A stretch of 64,000 nt of DNA, taken from positions 744,001 to 808,000 of the forward strand of contig NW_020289975.1 of NCBI RefSeq assembly GCF_003144245.1. The letters are read 5' to 3'. The notes under the pieces are model-generated. The model searched no databases. It was not told the DNA's origin and saw only the letters and a program-made list of their open reading frames with translations. This DNA is from Jaminaea rosea. Taxonomy: Eukaryota; Basidiomycota; Exobasidiomycetes; Microstromatales. Shown here piece after piece: positions 48,746-58,905 of the stretch (its first letter is position 1; every line of letters starts with the position of its first letter). The translations under genes and the position numbers were made by a program.

Positions 48746-49551
48746 ATGTTCTTGCTTGGCCATCAGATGCCGGATAACCAGAAGGTCAAGGTGAGCCTTG
48801 GAAATAGATGAGTACTGGCTGGCTGGCGAGAGGGAGGGAGAAATTGCTCGCCTCCCTCTTGTCTGGACATCGCCTTCTCATTGCTCCCATCGATTCTCAT
48901 CAACCTATATGCTGATTTGCCCCTTTTCTTTTGCCCTTTCCATTCCCATAGGCCGCCCTGACAGTCTTCTACGGCCTGTCAACGGCCCTCTCCTCCCGCC
49001 TCTGCGCCCGACTCCAAGTGCACGACTCCTGCCGTGTAGGCGACCTTACTGAAGCTCAAACAACACAACTGAGCGCCTACCTCTCTTCACCAGGATCAAT
49101 CCCTGCTCGTCCTTCCAGCCCGACAAGGGGGCCCCTCACATCTTCCTCTGAGGCATCTTCCTCCTCAAACGTCTGGCGCCCTTCCCAAGCCGCAGACCCC
49201 TCTGCCGACCCGTTGCGATCCCTCGTAGTCGACTCGGAGCTGCGTCGTGCCCTCAGAGCGAACATTGCGCATCATCGTGCTGTTGGCACGTACAGAGGGA
49301 AGCGTCATCAGCAGGGTCTGCCGGTGAGGGGACAGAGGACGAGCACGAATGCCATGACGGCCAAGAAGTTGAACAGGATCGAGAGGAGGGGAATGGCGAC
49401 TACCGCTGGCGACGGAGCGAGGGAGGCGGTGAGGTCACAAGAGACAATGAGTGTTAGAGAGATGCTGCCGCCGAGTCCATGGTCACGAGGGTCAGCGGCA
49501 TCGTCGCCGTCGGCGCTGTTCAGGTCGAGCTGGAGGCCGTCAATCGCATAG
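48746..49551 (+). CDS. SWS2: mitochondrial small-subunit ribosomal protein uS13m
   Basis: Two exons, 48746-48790 and 48952-49551, separated by a 161-nt intron (GTGAGC...CCATAG), 214 aa. The start MFLLGHQMPDNQKVKAALTVFYGLS matches the helix-two-turn-helix opening of S13, then HDSCRVGDLTEAQTTQL. The C-terminal signature is complete: ELRRALRANIAHHRAVGTYRGKRH, QQGLPVRGQRTSTNAMTAKKLNR. These Arg/Lys/Gly residues contact 12S-like rRNA and the subunit interface. A Ser/Pro-rich insertion lies between the two halves (about residues 55-105), longer than in bacterial S13. The gene converges with Hikeshi; the ends are 156 nt apart. About 45 extra residues follow the conserved NRIERRG, as a non-conserved tail. 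Confidence 0.94.
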
Positions 49552-49707
49552 AGAGAGGCTTGCAATGCTGCAACGAAACGTCATCATTGAGCTCGTACGG
49601 TATATTGTCTGCCTCGCCTGCACGTCCAGTCGGCCCCCCTCCTTGCCCCTCTTTCATCTTCTCAACCAGGTCCGCCAGACGTCGCTACCACTTCCCATTT
49701 CCCGCAT

Positions 49708-50489
49708 TCAACCCTGCCTCTCCAAGAAGGCAGCGCCTTGCATCTTCAGCTTGCGCTCGAATTGCTCCAACCACTTCTGTAACAGCGGCACCGTCTGATG
49801 GGCCGAATCCGGTGCGAACGAGGACAGGAAAGAGAAAATGTTGTTGGCTTGCGAGATGGAGCGAACAGAATGAGGTCAGCTCCTTGAGCAAAAAGTGGGA
49901 GGCGAGGAGGATCGTAGAGCTCACCAATCTTAGGTGCCAGCGCCAACGCGAATTGAGGGTCAAGCGCAGCTGCGGGTGGCTGGCCTGCCCTCACTAGCTG
50001 GCCTTGCGGTTCTGCCGTTGACGCTGCGCCATTACTACCACTTGCTGGCAGAGTAGCCATCTGCGCCTGCACACTTTCCAGAGGCTCGACGCTGATGCCC
50101 AAGCTGGCCACATTCCCCACCGTCGCTCCAGCGGTCGCATTCCCCATGCCTGCGCCTCCTCTTTGCTGTTGTGCGCCAACCTTGTCCAGTCCCTTGATCC
50201 TAAAGATGGCGCTAGGCTTCTCATTGGTCAAGGAGCCCAGTAATCTCCACCCTTGGCCACACGTGCTGGATCCAGATCCAGATCCAGACCCACTTGGATC
50301 CGGCAGTTGCAGATGAACCGTCGCTCCCAGTCCATCAGGGAAGGGAGTCTCCCCCGTCATCGAGACGACGACATGGTTCAGCTGGTCTGCCCTGTCGAGC
50401 GTGAAGATGAGGTGGGTGGGTGAGGCCTGCGTTGCATTGGAAGAGGTGGGTGTGAGGGGCAGCCGGCCGGGGGTGAGAATGAAAAACAT
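49708..50489 (-). CDS. OPI10: Hikeshi/Opi10 Hsp70 nuclear import carrier
   Basis: Two exons, 50489-49925 and 49847-49708, 234 aa. The N-terminus MFFILTPGRLPLT, then HLIFTLDRADQLNHVVVSMTGETPFPDGLGATVHLQLPD and GWRLLGSLTNEKPSAIFRIKGL, are the conserved Hikeshi beta-sandwich (DUF775). Exon 2 gives the C-terminal helices: ANNIFSFLSSFAPD, LLQKWLEQFERKLKMQGAAFLERQG. Hikeshi imports Hsp70 into the nucleus during heat stress; the yeast homologue Opi10 has been linked to inositol phenotype. It exceeds the usual size of about 200 aa because of a GGATCCAGATCCA-coded SGSGSGSG run near residue 72 and an Ala/Gly/Gln-rich insertion around 110-160. The intron donor is GTGAGC and the acceptor CGCAAG. Confidence 0.94.
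50268..50291. repeat. GATCCA hexanucleotide repeat coding Ser-Gly
   Basis: Three to four tandem GATCCA/AGATCC units within the Hikeshi gene, read on the minus strand as alternating Ser-Gly. Suggests a slippage-expanded surface loop. Confidence 0.8.
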
Positions 50490-51092
50490 TCTGTTGTGGG
50501 TCGGGGCGAAGGAGGGACTTCGAGCCGGTTTGAACAGAGAAGGTATCGTTCAGGGCAGAGATGGTAGTGCTGGATGACCTGGAGACTCCAGTACCAGTAA
50601 GACGAGGCTACCTGGTAGCTGCGAGAATGAATCAACGGACGGAAGAAGGATGGAAAAAGGAGACGCGACCGATCGCGAATGAATGCACGGACGCGGCGAA
50701 GAGGGTGGAGGGAGGAGGCACGCACTCCTTCACTCAGAGGTCCTGACACACATTGACGAGAGAGGGGGGGAAGGAACAACTGTCTGTTCGAATGACATTT
50801 GCAATTCTATCTAAATCGAGTCTCAAAGCGTCGCTACATCTGTTTGCCCGGGGTAGGGAACGCTGGAGCGGCAAAGGCGGGAAGGAAGAGGTAATTTCCG
50901 CACGCAGGTTGAGGAGAGCCAGCTCCTCCTGGCGAGCGGCGCGAAAGGCAATTGATGATGTTGATGAGCAATCGGTATGGTGATGGTGCTGTTCGTGAGA
51001 TGTATGCGGTCGTTGTGCTGAATTGAATTTTTGGCGGGGGAAAAGATGAACGATTGGTGAGGAGACGGATGTCGGCGCTGAGGCCACGCTGC
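50490..51092. other. intergenic region between Hikeshi and the MscS gene
   Basis: About 600 nt holding the Hikeshi promoter and the MscS 3' flank. Contains small frames on both strands but nothing recognisable as a gene. Confidence 0.5.
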
Positions 51093-53960
51093 TCATCCAT
51101 CACCACCCTGTTGGGTGACGCCCTTCATCCTCGTCCTCCTCTGCCTCGTCGTGCTGTCATCCACGTCGTCAGGCGGGGTGAAGCCCATGTAGTTGGGACG
51201 CTTGTGCGCGACAGCGGACGTAGCTGCACCGGCCGTCGTGGCGGCGAGGGTGTCGCGCGTCTCAAAGTCGTCCATGACGTATTCTTCCTCCTCGTCCTCG
51301 TGAGCCCCAGACCTCGTAGCATCCTCGTATCCAGGAGGAGGAGGGGCGCCCTGCCCTCCCAGGTAAACGATGGGCTGGGTAGGCTGAACGAAGCGGACGT
51401 TGTGCTTCTTGAGGTAGTAAGTGAGCGCTGCGCCAAACGCATTCTTGCGGTGGAACCTTGCTCCCCAGTCCTGGTAGTTGGCGCGATGCGTCATACCGCA
51501 GGAGATCTCCCAGGAGCGCATGTTGGTGATCGCCTGCGGCACCAAAGCAGTCGAGGGCTCGAACATGCGGTCCGGTTCTGTCTGGAGCCAGTGGCACATG
51601 TCGCGCTCTACAGCATCAAGCTGGTCGAGGGAAGTGGACAGGTCCACCTGAATGAGGAAGTTTTCCCACTGATATCCCGAGCGGCGGAAGTTGACGATCA
51701 TCATGTTGGCCAGTACGGCGTTGGCCACATACATATCCGTCCCATCGGCCAGGGTGAATTCCGAGGACAGAAGGCTCATCTTCTTGACACACATGACAGC
51801 ATCGCCCAGCTGAATACGGTCGCCCGTGTCCATTGGGTGAGTGACGAAGATGAAAACGATCGAATCGAAGACATTCTGCGCCGACTCCTTGAAGACGAAG
51901 GCGAAGGCAATACCCAGTGTGTAGAAGGTGGTGAGCGTCTTGCCAACGTTGACGTTGAAGATGCCAAAGGCTTCAAACATGATGATGACGCAGGCGATGA
52001 GGAAGAGGATGAGATCGAGTTGAGCAACGGCATGGTTCGTGTCGCCAATGGCCTTCATGAGGTGGCGACGCTCCTTGTACGTGGTCATGACTGAATTCTT
52101 GATCTCCATCTGCGAGATGTCTCCATTGCCGTCCTTGTCAAACACGGAGAAGGCTTCGCGAGCTTCAGCCGCAGTGGCGTAGGCGGGCTCAAAGTCGGAC
52201 AGGATCAGGTACGAGCGGTGATGACGTCCACGGAAGGCGTTGAAAATCGTCTTGGCCAGCTTCTTGGCGTCGGCGGGCGAGTTCATGTCGGCGAGACTTC
52301 CTGCTTCTGAGCTCTGCAGTGCAGCAAGTGGGTCTTGCATGGCCATTCGAGCCAGCTTGCTCGCTGAACTTGCCGTCATCTTGATGTTCTTGAGCGCGAC
52401 TCCTCGAGCTTCTTTGACCTTGTTAATTGCAGCGCGAGGATGGGCCTTGCCAGCCTTAGGTGGATAAATGCCCTCCGGAGGCGTCATGTTGGGATCCGTC
52501 GTCTGTGCTCGCTTCGCAGAGTGCTTGTTCTTGTTGAAGGGGAAGCCTCGCTGCGGTGACGCAGAGCCACTGCGCTCGTCGCCCTCCATAGGCATTGGGC
52601 TATTGCCTGCCGACATTGTGAGGCCGGGGAGGCCGGAGGGCGAGCGACCGCCACCGAGCCTGAAGCCCCTAGAGCCTTCCTTGTGCTTGGGGCGATAGTC
52701 CTTGAGGTGGTCAAAGGTCTCGAGCGCCTTGGTAACGTCTCCGATACGCTCAGCAAAAGCCGACTTGTGGAAGCTGAGGGCCACGTTCTTGATCATGATC
52801 TTCTCGGCACAGATGGTAAGGGTGACAAAGAAGAAGAACTCGACGACCTGGTAGAGGCGGTAGAGGTAGGGTGCACGACTCTCTGTCTGAGGGTGAGCGT
52901 GATTGTAGAGATGGAAGATGCTGTTCATAAGGATGGCAAATGAGGCCCACGAGCAGGCTGCGTAGAATAGGGGCTTGATGTAGCCTTTCTGCGCAGAGTA
53001 GTACTCGGCGGCGTTGAGGGCCTCCTGATTGGTGCGTCCCCAGATCAAACCGACGACAGCCAGAGCAATGCGAGGGAAAATCTCGACGAGGATGTGGAAG
53101 ACCCAAGACATGAAGAGGTTGAAGGATGCCCAGATTGTCCAAGCCTGAACATTGTCTGTGACATAGTCGCGGTGGGCCCTGTCTGCGTCGGTGGCCTCAT
53201 TTCGGTATACGAATTGCATGACGATGGCAGGAACCACGAGAACGGCCGAGATGAAGAGGTTGCCGAGGAAGGAGGTCAGGAGCCATCGGCCGATGCTCCA
53301 GGGGCTCAGTCGTTTGCTGCGAACCTTGCGAGCGGCAGTCTCCTCTTTCTTCTCTGCACGAAGGGTCTCTTCGACTCCCTCATCGTCTGACCAGTCGAAA
53401 TCATCGTAGCCGAATTCCGACTGCGTGTTGATCGAGGCCTCTGAGCCACGGCGAGAGAAATTTGGGCGAGGTGTGGTGTAGCCAGATGCGGGAGGGTAGT
53501 CTGACTTCTCGCTGAGCCCAAACTCTGGCTTGGAGAGGTTGCGAGTGCGCATGTCGTGGAGTGGATCGGTGACGGCGATACGAGGCAACTGAGGGGGAGC
53601 CGTCGAAGTCGATGCCTGGTTGCTGTGCGAGATTTGCTCCTGTCGGCCTGCACGCATGTCGTCGCCCTCTCTAGCATGGTCACGCAGCTTCTTCTCGACT
53701 GGATAGCCATACTCGTCAAGCCTTGCAGCAGTCTCATCTCCATAAGACTTTTCGCGAGCGGCGGCAGAGTCTGGGCTCTGCGATGAGGACGATGCTGCGC
53801 CGATGTCGGATCTGCTTGCGTAGCCAGGAGGGAATCCCTCATAGGGCGGCGAGGCAAGCCGCTGAGCTGAGGGAGCCAGGCCCAGCGAGTCCGCGCTCTG
53901 GTTGTGGCGATGGAGATGCTGTGGCAAGTGTCGAGGCGAGCCACCGCTATTGCCGCTCAT
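51093..53960 (-). CDS. EF-hand mechanosensitive ion channel, MscS family (Msy-type)
   Basis: 955-aa intronless protein. After a disordered N-terminus of about 200 residues come several membrane helices: WLLTSFLGNLFISAVLVVPAIV near 225, WASFNLFMSWVFHILVEIFPRI, LFYAACSWASFAILM, and YQVVEFFFFVTLTICAEKIM. A canonical EF-hand loop DKDGNGDISQME is at about 603-615. It is followed by the MscS pore and beta domain: LDLILFLIACVIIMFEAFGIFN, TTFYTLGIAFAFVFKESAQN, FDSIVFIFVTHPMDTGDRIQLGD. This is the layout of fungal Msy1/Msy2 channels, which sit in the ER membrane in fission yeast and control calcium release on hypo-osmotic shock. The ATG at 53960 (MSGNSGG) is the real start; the frame is open 22 codons upstream without an ATG. 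Diverges from RPA1. Confidence 0.95.
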   Translation of the reverse strand: MSGNSGGSPRHLPQHLHRHNQSADSLGLAPSAQRLASPPYEGFPPGYASRSDIGAASSSSQSPDSAAAREKSYGDETAARLDEYGYPVEKKLRDHAREGDDMRAGRQEQISHSNQASTSTAPPQLPRIAVTDPLHDMRTRNLSKPEFGLSEKSDYPPASGYTTPRPNFSRRGSEASINTQSEFGYDDFDWSDDEGVEETLRAEKKEETAARKVRSKRLSPWSIGRWLLTSFLGNLFISAVLVVPAIVMQFVYRNEATDADRAHRDYVTDNVQAWTIWASFNLFMSWVFHILVEIFPRIALAVVGLIWGRTNQEALNAAEYYSAQKGYIKPLFYAACSWASFAILMNSIFHLYNHAHPQTESRAPYLYRLYQVVEFFFFVTLTICAEKIMIKNVALSFHKSAFAERIGDVTKALETFDHLKDYRPKHKEGSRGFRLGGGRSPSGLPGLTMSAGNSPMPMEGDERSGSASPQRGFPFNKNKHSAKRAQTTDPNMTPPEGIYPPKAGKAHPRAAINKVKEARGVALKNIKMTASSASKLARMAMQDPLAALQSSEAGSLADMNSPADAKKLAKTIFNAFRGRHHRSYLILSDFEPAYATAAEAREAFSVFDKDGNGDISQMEIKNSVMTTYKERRHLMKAIGDTNHAVAQLDLILFLIACVIIMFEAFGIFNVNVGKTLTTFYTLGIAFAFVFKESAQNVFDSIVFIFVTHPMDTGDRIQLGDAVMCVKKMSLLSSEFTLADGTDMYVANAVLANMMIVNFRRSGYQWENFLIQVDLSTSLDQLDAVERDMCHWLQTEPDRMFEPSTALVPQAITNMRSWEISCGMTHRANYQDWGARFHRKNAFGAALTYYLKKHNVRFVQPTQPIVYLGGQGAPPPPGYEDATRSGAHEDEEEEYVMDDFETRDTLAATTAGAATSAVAHKRPNYMGFTPPDDVDDSTTRQRRTRMKGVTQQGGDG

Positions 53961-54281
53961 CGTGACGGAGTGGTGTTGAGGTGATGGCAAGAAGGCAAGA
54001 TGGCAAGATGGGCTGTGCGCAGTCAAGTCGCTCCTTTGCCAAGATGTGCTGTCGACGCCAATCGACGCCCGCCGAGCTCAAACTCTTTGTGTTCCTCGCG
54101 TGGCAGTCGGACCTTGAAATCGGTCCGTCGCGTCCAGGGTGACGGAAAGGCAAGGCAGGCCCATTTGACACGACCGACGCGGAGAGGCGGCGAGGGAGGA
54201 CGAAGCGTTGCTGAGCATTCGTTCCCAACTCCAATCCATTTCGCCTCCTCACCATCATCACTGTCCCATTGTCAGCTCATC
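53961..54281. promoter_or_regulatory. shared divergent promoter of MscS channel and RPA1
   Basis: 321 nt between the start codons. It holds CGCG cores of the MCB type: ACGCG at 54177-54181 on the plus strand, and GACGCGAC read on the minus strand near 54127. RPA1 is a classic S-phase gene in fungi, so MBF-type control is plausible. The boxes do not match the full ACGCGT, so this is weak evidence. Confidence 0.45.
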
Positions 54282-56408
54282 ATGACTGACGTCAAGCTCA
54301 ATGCAGGCGCCATCGACCGCATGCGTAAGTGCGCGCAGCATGGCGTGAAGACTGTCCTTTCACTCACGCTGCATTATCCTCATTTCCTGGCCTCTGGCAC
54401 GCGACAGTTCGTACCACTGACTCGTCCGAGGCTGTGCCACCCGAGGAGGCTGTGTGCCAGATTCTGAGCATCAAGAAAATCGCAACTAGTCAGCCAGGAG
54501 CGGGCGACCGATACCGCGTCATCTTGAGCGATGGCATCCACTTTGCCCAAGGTAAGCACGAGTGGCGGACAACTGTAGGCTTCGCGTCTTTGACACTTAC
54601 CTCCCCTCTCTTGCGCAGCCATGCTCGCCACTCAGCAAAAGGTCTTGGTCGAGAGCGGTCAGATCGACCGCAACTCCGTCGTCCGTGTAACGCAGTATGT
54701 CGCAAACAGCGTGCAGCAGCGACGTATCCTCATCCTCCTCGGCCTTGAGCCTCTTGGTGCTCCTCTGGGCGAGCGCCTGGGTGACCCAGCCAATTGGGAG
54801 ACGGCTGCAGCGAATGGTGGTGCTGGTGCTGCTGGTGGCGCCGCCAATGGCGGTGGGTCGAATGGCTCTACTGCTGGTCCGGCTGCTGCCAACAAGGCGG
54901 GCGGCGCTGCGCCGTCGCGTACCAACTCAGGCAATGGAGGCACGAAGCCACTCTCGCGAGGCCCAAGCATGGCCAACGGCGCTCCCGTCTACCCAATCGA
55001 GGGTCTCTCCCCCTATCAGAACAAGTGGACCATCAAGGCTCGCGTGACGCTCAAGTCGGACATCAAGCACTGGTCCAACCAACGTGGCGAGGGCAAGCTT
55101 TTCTCCGTCAACCTCCTCGACGAGTCTGGCGAGATCAAAGCTACGGGCTTCAACGACGCAGTTGACCGCTTCTACCCGTTGCTGCAGGAGAACAAAGTCT
55201 ACTACATCAGCAAAGCCCGGGTCAATATTGCCAAGAAGCAGTTCAGCAACCTCAACAACGAGTACGAGATTGCATTCGAGAACAACACCGAGATCGAAGA
55301 GTGCTTGGACGCGGCTGATGTGCCAGAGGTCAAGTACGCCTTCGTTCAGATCGACCAGCTGGATGGCGTTGAGCCCAATCAGACATGCGACGTCATCGGC
55401 ATCATCGACGAGATCGGCGATGTAGCCGAGATCATCAGCAAGGCATCGCAGAAGCCCATCACCAAAAGAGAGCTCACCCTCGTCGACCAGAGTGGTATGA
55501 GCGTGCGCCTCACCCTGTGGGGCAGGACGGCGGAGCAGTTTGATCAGAATCTGGACAAGCCCGTCATCGCTTTCAAGGGTGTCAAGGTGGGCGACTTCGG
55601 TGGGCGATCCCTCTCCATGTTCTCGTCCTCGTCCATGATGGTCAACCCAGACATCCCGGAGGCACACGGCCTTCGAGGGTGGTACGATAGCGAGGGAAAT
55701 CAAGCAGCGGGCAACTTCAAGACCTTTGCCGGAGCAGGGCTGGGTGGCCTGGGCGCTGGTGGTGGAGCAGGAGGAGCTGCCGGCTCCAACAAGAACGAGC
55801 GTCGCACCATTGCCCAAGCGAAAGAGCAAGGGTTGGGCATGTCAGGAGACAAGCCCGACTACTTCAACATTCGAGCGACGGTCGTGTACATCAAGCAAGA
55901 GGGCCTCTCCTACCCCGCGTGCCCATCGGCCAATTGCAACAAGAAGGTGGTCATGGAGGATGAGAACAGCTGGAGGTGCGAGAAGTGCGACACCACCTAC
56001 CCTGCTCCGCAGTACCGCTACATTCTTGCGGCGAATGTCGCGGACCACACGGATGGAATCTGGCTGAGTGGTTTCAACGAGATTGGCGAGCTTTTGATCG
56101 GTCAGACTGCGAGCGAGCTGGAGGCGGTGAAGACGGAGAGCGAGAGTAACTTTGTTGCTGCGCTGCACCGGGCCACAAACAGGAGCTACATGTGAGTGGG
56201 CGGGACAGTGAAGCAGGCAAGGCGACCCTGCCGCGGAGGAGCAAATGAGCTGACTATCCCCTATCGACTACGCAGGTTCAACATCCGAGCCAAGCAGGAC
56301 ACCTTCAATGACACGACGCGTGTGAGATACACAGTGACCAAGGCCACGCCCGTTGACTGGTCGGCAGCGGCAAATGAGCTCGCGGACGACATCAAGGCGC
56401 TCATGTAG
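54282..56408 (+). CDS. RFA1: replication protein A large subunit (RPA1/RFA1)
   Basis: Four exons, 54282-54324, 54408-54551, 54619-56191 and 56276-56408, 630 aa. The N-terminal OB-fold (VCQILSIKKIA, YRVILSDGIHFAQAMLATQQ) leads through a Gly/Ala/Asn linker to DBD-A (YPIEGLSPYQNKWTIKARVTLKSDIKHW, near 186), DBD-B (TCDVIGIIDEIGDVAEIISK, RELTLVDQSGMSVRLTLWG) and DBD-C. DBD-C has the zinc ribbon CPSANC at about 496 with CEKC at about 515. RPA binds single-stranded DNA in replication, repair and recombination. The last exon gives the C-terminal helix that trimerises with RPA2/RPA3. The first intron has a perfect GTAAGT donor after only 14 codons. Start context is CATCATGAC. Confidence 0.97.
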
Positions 56409-56960
56409 GGTGGCGTGGCGGGCGCTCTCGATTTCTCCCAGTGTACTATACCGACGATGGGACCAGTGTGGGGAGTAGCGAGGTAGCTACCTCAACATGC
56501 TCGTCAGCGGCATCCATCGGTGTCAATCGTCTCTCTCTCTCACTTTCTTCGCGACCTTCCTCTCTTTTCTCACTTCACTTTCCCTTTGTGCCAACGTGAC
56601 CCATTGCAATCTGATCCACATTCAATGAAAAGTACGAGGGGTGACTGGGTCGAGGACGAGATACATTGGTGCGTAGGCGTGAGGGATAGAGTAATGACAT
56701 GGAAAGAGGTGAAGGGGTGGGGGGGGGGGGGAGGGGGAGGGGGGCCGAGCGCTAAGAGGGGTAATGTCCAAGTTTATCTGAAGGGTGCATGGCGGTGAGA
56801 TGAGAAGGACAACTCATCCAGACGTGACTAACGCGACCATGATGCGTGAGGTCGATGAAGGGACTAGCAAGGCGGTACGGCGGTTCTCTGGCGATGCTGG
56901 TGCGTGTATGCTGATGCCAAGCGTTCCTCTTTCCAAGAAACCATTTGGCGCTTCGCCACT
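56409..56960. other. convergent 3' intergenic region with a G-rich tract
   Basis: About 550 nt between RPA1 (plus) and the VOC-domain gene (minus). It contains the RPA1 3' UTR and a striking G-run at 56714-56744. No gene recognised. Confidence 0.5.
56714..56744 (+). repeat. G-rich tract with four guanine runs
   Basis: Runs of 4, 13, 5 and 6 guanines separated by single or double non-G bases. It matches the general G-quadruplex pattern (four runs of at least three G) on the plus strand, about 300 nt beyond the RPA1 stop. Whether it folds is inference. Confidence 0.8.
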
Positions 56961-58905
56961 TCACATCGTACCCTTTCTCTCCTTTTCATCCTTCTTGTCA
57001 CCGTCACCCGCGTGCGTGTGCGCAGATCCAGACCCAGACGCTCCATCCTCATCCGCATCGTTGACCCTCTTCGAACCACTCGACCTTCCGAACCTCATCC
57101 TAAAGTTACGCAATGCGCTTCCCCCTGCATTACCAGTAAGAGCGGCGAGCGAAGGGAAGGAGGAAGAGGAGGAGCTGCTGCTAGAGGTGGTGTGATCGGG
57201 CCGTATCTTGCCCTGATGCACCTGGGGAGTGGGGGACGACGAAGAGAGGGCGGGTGAATGATGCTGAGGGCGAGAATTGGCCTTTCCTTGAGATGCGCTG
57301 CTCGAGCCATTCTGCCTCGCGTGACCGGAAGGAGAAGTGGTACTTGTGCGCCTGCTAGGCTGCGGGCTCGTCTCGGGAGTCGGGACCGCGGACCGAGTGT
57401 CTGTTCTTGTGACATCTCCCAAGCCGACAACGCCGCTGCTGCTGCTGTCGTGACCGTTGGGCAGGCCGGTGGCATGCTCGTAGCTTGGCGGCTTATTTCT
57501 CGCGGCGCCCTTGCTGGTGCTGCCCGCCCCTTGTTCACCTTCGGACGCAGCAACGAGGATGCTGCTCTGCGATTTGCGTGGGCGGTGTGCGCGTGATTGG
57601 CCCCCGAAAGAGGCCTTGCCCGATGTGAGGTCAGAGAGGTTGATTGAAGTCGGAGCCCCGGGACGGACGATGCTGCCGTGGCTTGGGGAGCGATGCTTCT
57701 TCGAGGGGGCGGTGACGTGGGCAGGCAGACCGGAGGGACCTGGGGAGGAGAAGGGTGATGAGGAGGAGCCTGCTGCAGGCTGAGCTGCAGGGCTCGAAGC
57801 AGAGCCTTTGCCTTTGCCTTTGCAGTCTTCAGCAAGGCCTGGAGAAGGCAGTGGTGCAGAGCTAGACGCTTCAGCCCGTGAGCTGCTCGCCTGAGCCTCT
57901 GGTCCACTACTCCCGTTCGTACTGCTCATCTGGAGCCAATGCGGGTGTTCTAGGTTTGGGCTGCCACCTCGGAAGCCGTTGACTGCCGCCGAGCTGGAGA
58001 TGCTGATGCTGCGCGTAAGGTCATCGAGGGACATGTCTTTGTGCGAGGAGAAGACCGAAGGCCGGCGATTGGAAGAGGTGGAGGGGGAGCCGCCGGTGCT
58101 TGAGGCGTTGGTGGTCGACATGATCTCCTCGAGATGACGGCGCAGGGCGACGGACTGGTCGATCTGGCAGTGCAGGAGTTGAATCGGGTAGCTGGACGTG
58201 CAAGAGGAGAAAAGGATTGTCAGCTACGAGGTCCGAGTCTCTTCATCGTTCGCCCGACATACGTACCCATCAGGATCAGCGATCGCCCCGTATCCGAGCT
58301 CATTACTCCCCTCCTCGAGAATGCTGACCCCCAACCGTCTACAGCGCTCCACTGCCTGCTCCAAGTCGGGAACGGATACGCATGTATGGCAGAAGCCGGG
58401 CGTCACCACGTTGACACGGAAGTTGGACTGATTCTCGCTCCCCGCGACGTGGACCAGCTGGATGAGGCCGCGACGTTGCCCAAACTCGAGGTCGGGATCT
58501 TCACAGTCTGGCGGGTTTGGAAAGGCAAGGAACATCATGTTGACGTCTCTGCGGGTATGGGGCAGCGTAATGGCAGCTTGTTAGCTACCAGCGTACGCGC
58601 TATGGGTGCCGCCAGGCTCGTACTCACCCAATCTCCGTCTCCCTGACCACCTCCATCCCGAGCACGGTCGTATAGAACCAGCGGCTCCTCTCCGGATCCT
58701 TGATCTGCAGCGCCAGAGAGTGCAAGCCATAGCCAAAAGTCTCACGCTCCACATTCTTCCTCGCAGCCGCCTCTGCCATCTCCTTGAACTCGCGGTCGGC
58801 TTGCGGAGTCTTGGAGATTGGGTTGGGGGTGGCGATGGCGCTTGCCTGGCCGGAGGAGGGAGGGGTCGGCATGAGGGTCTGCTGGTGCTTTGAGGACGAG
58901 GACAT
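56961..58905 (-). CDS. glyoxalase/VOC-domain protein fused to a long disordered tail
   Basis: Three exons, 58905-58628, 58548-58267 and 58191-56961, 596 aa. Residues about 60-195 form a glyoxalase I-like VOC fold: LHSLALQIKDPERSRWFYTTVLGMEVV, RRGLIQLVHV, PGFCHTCVSVPD, LGYGAIADPDGYPIQLL. Aligned by eye with human GLO1, the third metal ligand is kept (His147), but the two glutamates are Gln123 (IQL versus LEL) and Gln191 (IQLL versus IEIL). The first position is Ser63 or, with a one-residue shift, His62. Lactoylglutathione lyase activity is therefore doubtful. The frame continues through exon 3 into a 386-residue Ser/Pro/Gly-rich tail with a PPSY motif near residue 420. The ATG at 58121 inside exon 3 could start a separate tail-only protein, but no stop separates the parts. 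The splice from DPDG to YPIQLL restores the conserved end of the fold. Confidence 0.8.

Noticed and set aside
56961-58121. The Ser-rich 386-residue frame as an independent gene
   Set aside because: The exon 3 splice from the VOC domain enters this frame without a stop, and the ATG at 58121 has no separate promoter evidence, so I treat it as the tail of the VOC-domain protein. Separate expression remains possible.
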